From Pseudomonas sp. RIT-PI-r (lineage in GTDB: Bacteria; Pseudomonadota; Gammaproteobacteria; Pseudomonadales; Pseudomonadaceae), in the NCBI RefSeq assembly GCF_001297015.1, contig NZ_LIGE01000004.1, forward strand, positions 1 to 64,000: 64,000 bases of DNA, read 5' to 3'. A program made the translations under genes and the position numbers. Below the pieces are notes generated by a model that had not been told where the DNA came from, searched no databases, and was given only the letters and a program-made list of their open reading frames with translations. This document shows, in pieces, positions 58,287-64,000 of this stretch (the stretch's first letter is position 1; each line of letters starts with the position of its first letter).

Positions 58287-59076
58287 TCGATTCTTTCCAG
58301 CGCGCCATCAGCCGACGCATGGCTTGCCACACAGCGGCCTTGCGCTGTGGCTCTTCCATTAACAATTCCAGACCGGGAATGGCCCAGGCCGAACCCAGAC
58401 CTTCGATCTGCAACTCACGATTGAACGCTTCGGCGTCCGCTTCACCGGCAAAACGCACCGCCGGCAGGCCAATCAGCCACAGGCAGGCGCACGGTGCGGC
58501 TTCGATTTGCACGGAAAGGAAACCCTGCACAAAGTCACGCGCCGCTTCCGGGCCCTGATCCATGGTGCCGCGATTGAGCCACGGCCAGCGCACCGGCTCG
58601 CCGACGATTTGCGGCGCATCCGGCAGACCGGCGGCACGCAGCATGTCTTTCAGCAGCAAATACGCCGGATCGCGGCTCTGGAACGGTTCGCCTGTGGGTA
58701 ACTCGACCAGCAGCAGGCAGCGTCCGGCGCGCAACAATTGCAGGGCAAAACGCGGTGGCGGCACGGGTGCAGGCTTGGCGACGACTGGCGTGTCGTCCGC
58801 CTCTTCCACCGGTTTGGCGTTGGTTCGCGTGCTCGCCAGCGACGGGCGCGGCACTTCGATCTTCGGCCGTTCGCTCGGGCGCGCAACAGGCTGCACCGGC
58901 GCTTCGGCCTGAGGCGCGGGCAGCAACGGCACCTCTACCTCCGGCTCAGGCATGTCCAGCAGCTCGGGCCGCGACGGCGCGGCGAAGGGCAATTCGGTGC
59001 GCGGCAGCCAGTTGACCACCTGCATGGCGTTCAAATAGGCGCGGCGGCGGGACTCGATAAGCAAAGGGTCGGCCAC
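58279..59076 (-). CDS. holD: DNA polymerase III psi subunit (pseudomonad HolD)
   Basis: 265 residues. The Pro- and Glu-rich N-terminal half (about 20-105, MPEPEVEVPLLPAPQAEAPV) is disordered in character, and the C-terminal 150 residues carry the conserved psi-like domain (LLRAGRCLLLVELPTGEPFQ, GLGSAWAIPGLELLMEEPQRKAAVW). The homologous P. aeruginosa gene next to rimI was shown to be psi despite no obvious similarity to E. coli HolD. It is often mislabelled as TonB because of the proline-rich part; no TonB C-terminal domain or membrane anchor is present. Confidence 0.75.
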   Translation of the reverse strand: MADPLLIESRRRAYLNAMQVVNWLPRTELPFAAPSRPELLDMPEPEVEVPLLPAPQAEAPVQPVARPSERPKIEVPRPSLASTRTNAKPVEEADDTPVVAKPAPVPPPRFALQLLRAGRCLLLVELPTGEPFQSRDPAYLLLKDMLRAAGLPDAPQIVGEPVRWPWLNRGTMDQGPEAARDFVQGFLSVQIEAAPCACLWLIGLPAVRFAGEADAEAFNRELQIEGLGSAWAIPGLELLMEEPQRKAAVWQAMRRLMARWKESNE

Positions 59077-59204
59077 TTGTGGATAACTGAAGTGCGCTGA
59101 TTCTACCGCCCTTCGCTCAAGATCGCTTGCTGTTGATCGATAGCCTTTATCTTAGAAAATGCGACAGCCCGTCCCGAGAGTGAATCGCATCCTTCATGAT
59201 GCAG

Positions 59205-59210
59205 TACAAT
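59205..59210 (+). promoter_or_regulatory. Possible minus-10 (TACAAT) upstream of mksF
   Basis: TACAAT at 59205-59210, with no strong minus-35 at the usual distance. Good fit to sigma-70 but lacks a partner, so only a suggestion. Confidence 0.3.
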
Positions 59211-59245
59211 CGCGTCTTTTTATTGCCAACCCGCCGGGCATTCCG

Positions 59246-60523
59246 ATGATCGAACCCAAGCGCGTCTTGCGCGCCCTCGCTGAACACTGGGCACTTCTGG
59301 AGCCTTTGTGCGAGCACTTCGACCAAGGCACATTGAGCCTCAACGAACTGCGCGCGCAACTGGCCGCCCAACAACTGGACAGCACGCCACAGGACATCAC
59401 CAGCCTGCTCGACGTGTGGATTCGCCTCGATATTCTGATTCCGGTGGCGAAAAGCCCGAACCGTTTCGAGCTGAACGCGCAGATCCACGACTTCCTCGCT
59501 TACCTGCGGCGTGAACACCGACTGGGCCTGTGCCTGGAAATCGAAGCCTATCTGCGTCACCTCGAGCGTCTGGCCGGTTACATCCAGGACGCGTTCGAGG
59601 TTCGCGACGGTCACGACCTGGCCCGCCAGTTGCGCTTGCTCGACATGCGCGTACGCGACGTGCTGAAGAAGCTCGACAACGACGAACAGGCGCTGGTGGC
59701 CGTGGCCGAACGGGCGAAGACCAGCGACCGGCAGATTCCATTGCGTCAGCGTTACGCTGAAGTACTGGCGACCTGGGACGAATACGTCGAGCCGATGATC
59801 GATCTGGTTAATGCCGACGGCGCCTTCGAACAAGGCGTGCGCAAGGTTGAAACCGTGCTGTTGAAGATGCTTAGCGAGCAGCAGCGCCTCGGCCATCTGG
59901 TCGATGACGACATGCTGCTGCGTACCCACGCGCGCATCCTCGAAATGCAGACCAGCGCCCAGTTGACCCTGCGCCACGCCCGCGAATTGCTGCTGCCACT
60001 GCGTGAAGAAGCGCGCCGGCACAACGCCGTGACCCGTGGCGCGGCGCTCGCCTTGGCGGCGATTCGCCGTAAAGGCATCGATGCCGTGCCGCAAGCGGCG
60101 ATGCCACTGTTCACCCGCCCGCAAAGTACTTTCCTCGGCAGCGCCAGTCAGGTCGAAGCCTATGTTTACGCCTTGGCGCGTTTCGAGCCAAAACCGGCGC
60201 GTTTCCCCAAGGCGCACAAAACCCAGAAAGGCGAAGCCCCACGCGCCCCGCGCACCGTGCGCGAGATGGTCGACCGTTGCGAAGAAGCCCTGCCGATGCC
60301 GGATCTGATGACCTGGCTGCTGGAACAGGAACCGGACGGCGCCACCGACGAATTGCTTTACTGGTTCTCGCGCCTGTCGCGGGAAAAACGCTTCAAGCGC
60401 GAGCGTCTGGAACGCCGCGAATACCACACTCACGAGCACCAGGTCAGCCTGCGCTCCTTCGCCCTGCTCTCGGCCAGCGATACCGCCGCCGAGAATTCCG
60501 CGAGCATCCCCAATGCATCTTGA
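59246..60523 (+). CDS. mksF: Condensin-like subunit MksF (kleisin)
   Basis: 425 residues, mostly helical. The sequence EPKRVLRALAEHWALLEPLCEHFDQGTLSL begins the N-terminal winged-helix-like part, with a C-terminal winged helix. Kleisin partner that closes the MksB ring. The start at 59246 (MIEPKRVLRALAEHW) is favoured, although a longer frame from 59159 adds 29 residues. Overlaps mksE by 11 bases. Confidence 0.88.
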   Translation: MIEPKRVLRALAEHWALLEPLCEHFDQGTLSLNELRAQLAAQQLDSTPQDITSLLDVWIRLDILIPVAKSPNRFELNAQIHDFLAYLRREHRLGLCLEIEAYLRHLERLAGYIQDAFEVRDGHDLARQLRLLDMRVRDVLKKLDNDEQALVAVAERAKTSDRQIPLRQRYAEVLATWDEYVEPMIDLVNADGAFEQGVRKVETVLLKMLSEQQRLGHLVDDDMLLRTHARILEMQTSAQLTLRHARELLLPLREEARRHNAVTRGAALALAAIRRKGIDAVPQAAMPLFTRPQSTFLGSASQVEAYVYALARFEPKPARFPKAHKTQKGEAPRAPRTVREMVDRCEEALPMPDLMTWLLEQEPDGATDELLYWFSRLSREKRFKRERLERREYHTHEHQVSLRSFALLSASDTAAENSASIPNAS

Positions 60524-61214
60524 TCTTTCCGAACTGTCACAACTCGCGCCGATCTTCCGCGAGCTGTTCAAGGGTTACCACGTCAGCCGTCGCGACCCGG
60601 AGCTGTACGCGCAACTGTCGAACTTCCAGGATCAATACCGCACGCTGTTCAAGGCGTTGGGTTTTGAACTGGTCTGCGACACCCGTGGTTTCTACTACTT
60701 CGTCCCGGACATGGCCGCTGCGGCGGTGAACAAGACCGCGCAGCGTCTGGCGCTGTTCACCTTCATCCTCGTCGAACACCTGGCCGATCAGGGCCGCGAC
60801 CCGATTGCCGTGCTCGATGGCGGCAGCCTCGGCCGCGAAGAGTTGCCGTCGCTGCTGGAGAAATACCGCGACCTGTTTATTCAGGCCGAAGTGCAGACCG
60901 TCGAAGAACTCGAAGAAAAGATCATGCGCCGCATGACTCAACTCGGTTTTGCCAGCGAAGAAAACGGCGTGTACCGCTTCCTGCCGCCGATGCACCGTTT
61001 CCTCGACGTGTGCCTTTCGGTGCAACAAGACCGCGACTTGGCAGCCAGCGTGCACAGCGTATTGCCGCTGCCAGCGCCGGTGCTGATCGACGAAGCCGCG
61101 GAAGCCAAATTCCTCGAAACCGACGATCCGCTCGATCTCACCGAGTTTGACGAAGAAAGCGAAGAAGACGCACTGGCCCGCGCCATTGCCGAAGAACAGG
61201 AGTCCGATGCATGA
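60513..61214 (+). CDS. mksE: Condensin-like subunit MksE
   Basis: 233 residues, winged-helix kleisin-binding protein by family. Ends with an acidic tail (FDEESEEDALARAIAEEQESDA). Overlaps both neighbours (11 bases with mksF, 4 with mksB). Confidence 0.9.
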   Translation: MHLDLSELSQLAPIFRELFKGYHVSRRDPELYAQLSNFQDQYRTLFKALGFELVCDTRGFYYFVPDMAAAAVNKTAQRLALFTFILVEHLADQGRDPIAVLDGGSLGREELPSLLEKYRDLFIQAEVQTVEELEEKIMRRMTQLGFASEENGVYRFLPPMHRFLDVCLSVQQDRDLAASVHSVLPLPAPVLIDEAAEAKFLETDDPLDLTEFDEESEEDALARAIAEEQESDA

Positions 61215-64000
61215 GCCAGGAACGCTACGGCATCCGCCGCTTTGCCCTTTTGAACACCGCCGGTTACAGCCTCGGCCTGTTCCCGCTGGAAGAACCGTTG
61301 TCGGTTTACGGCGCGAACAACCTCGGTAAATCGGCGTCGATCAACGCGCTGCAATTCCCGATTCTGGCGCGCATGTCGGACATGAGTTTCGGCAAATACA
61401 GCCTCGAACAATCGCGGCGCTTCTACTTCGCTTCCGACACCAGCTACATCCTTGTCGAAGTGAATCTGCCCCACGGCCCGCACGTGATCGGCGTGGTCGG
61501 TCGCGGTCCGGGCGGTGGTTTCGGTCACCAGTTCTTCGCTTACGCCGGCAAGCTCGATCTGGCGCATTACCAGAAGAACGACACCTGCCTGCGCCAGAAG
61601 GAGCTGTTCAGCAACCTTGAAAAAGAAGGCCTGAAAGCCTACGAACTCAAGCCTGATGAACTGCGCCGTTTGCTGGTGGGCGGTCACACCTCGATTCCGT
61701 TGGACTTGACGCTGATCCCGCTGCGCTCCACCAGCGAACAGAGCCTGAAGACCTTCCGCGCGCTGTTCATCAACCTGCTGCACATGCGTGAAATCACCGC
61801 GGCCAAGCTCAAGCAGTTGTTCCTCGATGCCTTCGAACACAGCCTGCGCTCCGGCAGTGTCGATTACATCGCCGCGTGCGAAGAAGCCTTCCGCGATGTG
61901 CGGCGCATGGAGCAGGACTACAACTCGCTGGTCGCTGCCGGCCCATTGGTTGAAGCCTTGGCCAATGGCGTGAAACAGCGCGACGTGCTGCGCGGCAAAC
62001 TGCATCGCCTGTCACCGCTGCTCGACTCGTTGCTCGGCACCTGGTCGGACTACGCCAGTGCGCGCAAAGAAGAGCTGACCATTCAGGCCGACCATTACCG
62101 TGGTGAGCAGGACAGTCTGCAAAACGATCAACGCGGTGGCACCCAGGAACTGATGCGTCTGGAGCGGGAAATTTCCGGCATCCAGCGCTGGCTCGGCGAG
62201 TTGTCGGTGTTGAAGAATCGCTTCGCCCTGGTCGATGACGTCAAAGTGCTGGAGCAACAGTTGCTCGCGGCCAAAGACGCGCACGACGAACTGGCCGGTG
62301 CCTTGGCGCAATCCCGCCAGTTCAGTGTCGAAGATCTGGAAGAGCGCGTACGCGATCTGGAAAAACGCCTGAAGTCGGTGAAGCAGCAACTCGATCACGC
62401 CGACAACAACAGCTACGCCCGTCTGCGCGAAGAGTTCTCGCAACAGGACGTCGAGCGTCTGATGCGTTTGTTCAACAGCGCGTTGTTCAGCCTGCCATTG
62501 GGCGAACACGGCATCGCCCTTGACGAGGATGGCCAGTGGGTCAAATCGATGGAGCTGATCCTCGATGGCTTCAAAGGCGAGCGTTTCGAAGTGCCGGGCC
62601 TGTCGATCGACATCTCGAATATCGAGCCGCCAGCGCTGCAAGCCTTGGCTGACCGCGCGGCATTGCGCGATCAGAAAGAGCGTCTGGAAAAAGAACTCAA
62701 GCAACTGAAAACCCAACAGGCTGTGGCCGCCGACCGCGCCGCGAGCAAGACCCAGACCGAAGCGCTGTACCAGCAAGTGCTGGACGCGCAGAAAGCCCTG
62801 GAAGATTTCCGCCGCACGCAGACCCTGAGCGCCGAAGAAAGCGACAAGCTCGAGCAACTGGCTCAGATGGAAGGCGCGCAGGACGAACTCAAGCGTTCCA
62901 GCGATGCCTTCACCGAACGCGTCCAGCAACTGTCGGCCAAGCTGCAACTGGTCGGCCGCCAGATCGCCGACATGGAAGCCAAGCAACGTACCCTCGACGA
63001 TGCGCTGCGCCGTCGTCAGCTGCTGCCAGCGGATCTGCCATTCGGTACGCCGTTCATGGATCCGGTCGACGATTCGATGGACAACCTGCTGCCGCTGCTC
63101 AACGACTATCAGGACAGCTGGCAAGGTCTGCTGCGCGCCGACGGTCAGATCGAAGCGCTGTACGCACAAGTGCGTCTCAAGGGCGTGGCCAAGTTCGACA
63201 GCGAAGACGACATGGAGCGCCGTCTGTCCCTGCTGATCAACGCTTACGCGCACCGCACCGATGAAGCGCTGACGCTGGGCAAGGCCCGTCGTGCAGCGGT
63301 TACCGACATCGCTCGAACCCTGCGCAACATCCGCAGCGACTACGACAGCCTCGAGCACCAACTGGCGCTGTTCAACCGCGAGATCAACAAGCGTCAGGTC
63401 TCCAACCTGCAGAGCTTCCGCATCGTCCTCGCGCCGAACAAGGAAGCCCTCAAGCACATCGACCAGATCATCCACAGCGCCGGTCAGTACGAAGAAGGCG
63501 AAACCCTGTCGGTGTTCGACCTGAGCCAAAGCGCCGAGCAGGACAACAAGAACGAAGAAGCCAAGGAATATCTGGCACGGTTGGTGGCGGCAAACCACAA
63601 CCAGCTCGGCCTCAAGGATTTGTTCGAACTGGCGTTCGAGATCACCAAGGTCAACGGCCAGCCGGTTATCCACACCGACATCGATGGCGCGGCGTCCAAC
63701 GGTACTACCATGACCATCAAGGCGCTGACCAACATGTACTTGTTGCTGCACTTGATGGATCGCGATCAGGCCGGTCGCGTGCGCCTGCCGTACTACCTCG
63801 ACGAGGCGGCGGACATCGACGAGAAGAACCAGGCCGCGCTGCTGGAAACCAGCCTGCAACTGGGCTTCGTGCCGATTCTGGCGAGCGTGAAGCCGCAGGT
63901 CTGCGCCAGTGTCGCGATCGACCTGGAAGGCGGCAGCGGCCCGGCGGGGATCTACATTGATGAGGCGGACTGGAAATACATCCGTCGCCACGATGTGGTG
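61211..64000 (+). CDS. mksB: Condensin-like ATPase MksB (truncated by the window edge)
   Basis: 930 codons are present with no stop, so the gene continues past 64000. Walker A GANNLGKS at 34-41, a long coiled coil about 270-800 with a hinge-like interruption near 410-480, and Walker B LDEA at 863-866 with an SNGTTM signature-like stretch near 830. Structural maintenance of chromosomes-like ATPase, ring partner of MksF and MksE. Related systems (MksBEFG, Wadjet) act against plasmids; a possible mksG nuclease would lie just outside the window. Starts at ATG 61211, overlapping mksE by four bases. Confidence 0.93.
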   Translation, partial: MSQERYGIRRFALLNTAGYSLGLFPLEEPLSVYGANNLGKSASINALQFPILARMSDMSFGKYSLEQSRRFYFASDTSYILVEVNLPHGPHVIGVVGRGPGGGFGHQFFAYAGKLDLAHYQKNDTCLRQKELFSNLEKEGLKAYELKPDELRRLLVGGHTSIPLDLTLIPLRSTSEQSLKTFRALFINLLHMREITAAKLKQLFLDAFEHSLRSGSVDYIAACEEAFRDVRRMEQDYNSLVAAGPLVEALANGVKQRDVLRGKLHRLSPLLDSLLGTWSDYASARKEELTIQADHYRGEQDSLQNDQRGGTQELMRLEREISGIQRWLGELSVLKNRFALVDDVKVLEQQLLAAKDAHDELAGALAQSRQFSVEDLEERVRDLEKRLKSVKQQLDHADNNSYARLREEFSQQDVERLMRLFNSALFSLPLGEHGIALDEDGQWVKSMELILDGFKGERFEVPGLSIDISNIEPPALQALADRAALRDQKERLEKELKQLKTQQAVAADRAASKTQTEALYQQVLDAQKALEDFRRTQTLSAEESDKLEQLAQMEGAQDELKRSSDAFTERVQQLSAKLQLVGRQIADMEAKQRTLDDALRRRQLLPADLPFGTPFMDPVDDSMDNLLPLLNDYQDSWQGLLRADGQIEALYAQVRLKGVAKFDSEDDMERRLSLLINAYAHRTDEALTLGKARRAAVTDIARTLRNIRSDYDSLEHQLALFNREINKRQVSNLQSFRIVLAPNKEALKHIDQIIHSAGQYEEGETLSVFDLSQSAEQDNKNEEAKEYLARLVAANHNQLGLKDLFELAFEITKVNGQPVIHTDIDGAASNGTTMTIKALTNMYLLLHLMDRDQAGRVRLPYYLDEAADIDEKNQAALLETSLQLGFVPILASVKPQVCASVAIDLEGGSGPAGIYIDEADWKYIRRHDVV

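Noticed and set aside
58279..59076. TonB-like energy transducer
   Set aside because: Proline-rich but has no membrane anchor and no TonB C-terminal domain; position next to rimI fits holD.
62012..63991. 659-codon open frame on the minus strand
   Set aside because: Antisense of mksB, which has Walker A and B motifs and continuous coiled coil; the antisense frame shows no family.

Overview
The window is a chromosomal segment of a fluorescent pseudomonad (P. fluorescens group). The reasons are a GC-rich sequence with strong third-position GC, many REP/REPIN hairpins of the P. fluorescens type, and a gene order that follows, from memory, the P. aeruginosa mqo-hpt-upp-uraA / hemH / murI-moeB-prmC-prfA-hemA / lolB-ispE-tRNA-prs-rplY-pth-ychF / carbonic anhydrase-rimI-holD / mksFEB backbone. 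Almost every gene can be assigned a family by eye; the unknowns are mostly small or periplasmic proteins.

Layout. 1-8.5 kb: YajG-like lipoprotein, a small conserved protein, malate:quinone oxidoreductase (mqo), two conserved pseudomonad proteins, and salvage genes hpt (minus) facing away from upp-uraA (plus), with two perfect palindromes between them; then ferrochelatase and a YfcH-like epimerase. 9.5-19.4 kb: the most interesting block, a predicted light-responsive regulon. Two promoters carry direct-repeat boxes matching the binding site described for the class II LitR regulator of P. putida, T(G/A)TACA-N12-TGTA(C/T)A. One drives a bacterial renalase-like flavoenzyme plus a Trp-rich mini-protein. 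The other drives a nine-gene run: DUF523/DUF1722 protein, the LitR-type MerR regulator itself, photolyase, an NTF2-like protein, an SDR, a flavin oxidoreductase, a DUF1365 protein, a Cfa-like methyltransferase (ufaM type) and a DUF2878 membrane protein. 19.4-25.2 kb: YkgJ cysteine-cluster protein, PagL, and murI, moeB (frameshifted here), prmC, prfA, hemA on the minus strand.

25.5-32.5 kb: TPR lipoprotein, lolB, ispE, tRNA-Gln, prs, rplY, pth, ychF. 32.6-36.4 kb: an Fsr-like MFS exporter and a transmembrane chemoreceptor. 36.5-43.1 kb: accessory DNA next to tRNA-Met, with a degenerate SymE toxin fragment, an S-type pyocin-like HNH DNase bacteriocin with an atypically short N-terminus and two tandem immunity genes, a DUF2817 peptidase, gamma-glutamyltransferase and a higBA toxin-antitoxin pair. 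43.1-49.1 kb: LysE exporter, flavin reductase, a PAS chemoreceptor resembling BdlA, an MHS-type transporter and a short-chain fatty acid transporter.

49.3-56.5 kb: hscC with a membrane J-like partner, a Tat-exported AcpA-type phosphatase, an unknown periplasmic protein and a SET-domain protein. 56.5-64 kb: beta-carbonic anhydrase, an acidic low-complexity protein, rimI and the divergent holD (psi), then the condensin-like mksF-mksE-mksB operon; mksB runs off the right edge, still open after 930 codons.

Repeats: twelve REPIN-like hairpins in two sequence families are scattered between genes, nearly all outside coding sequence. Ten have the GTAGGAG or GTGGGAG ends pointing outward; two have them meeting in the middle.
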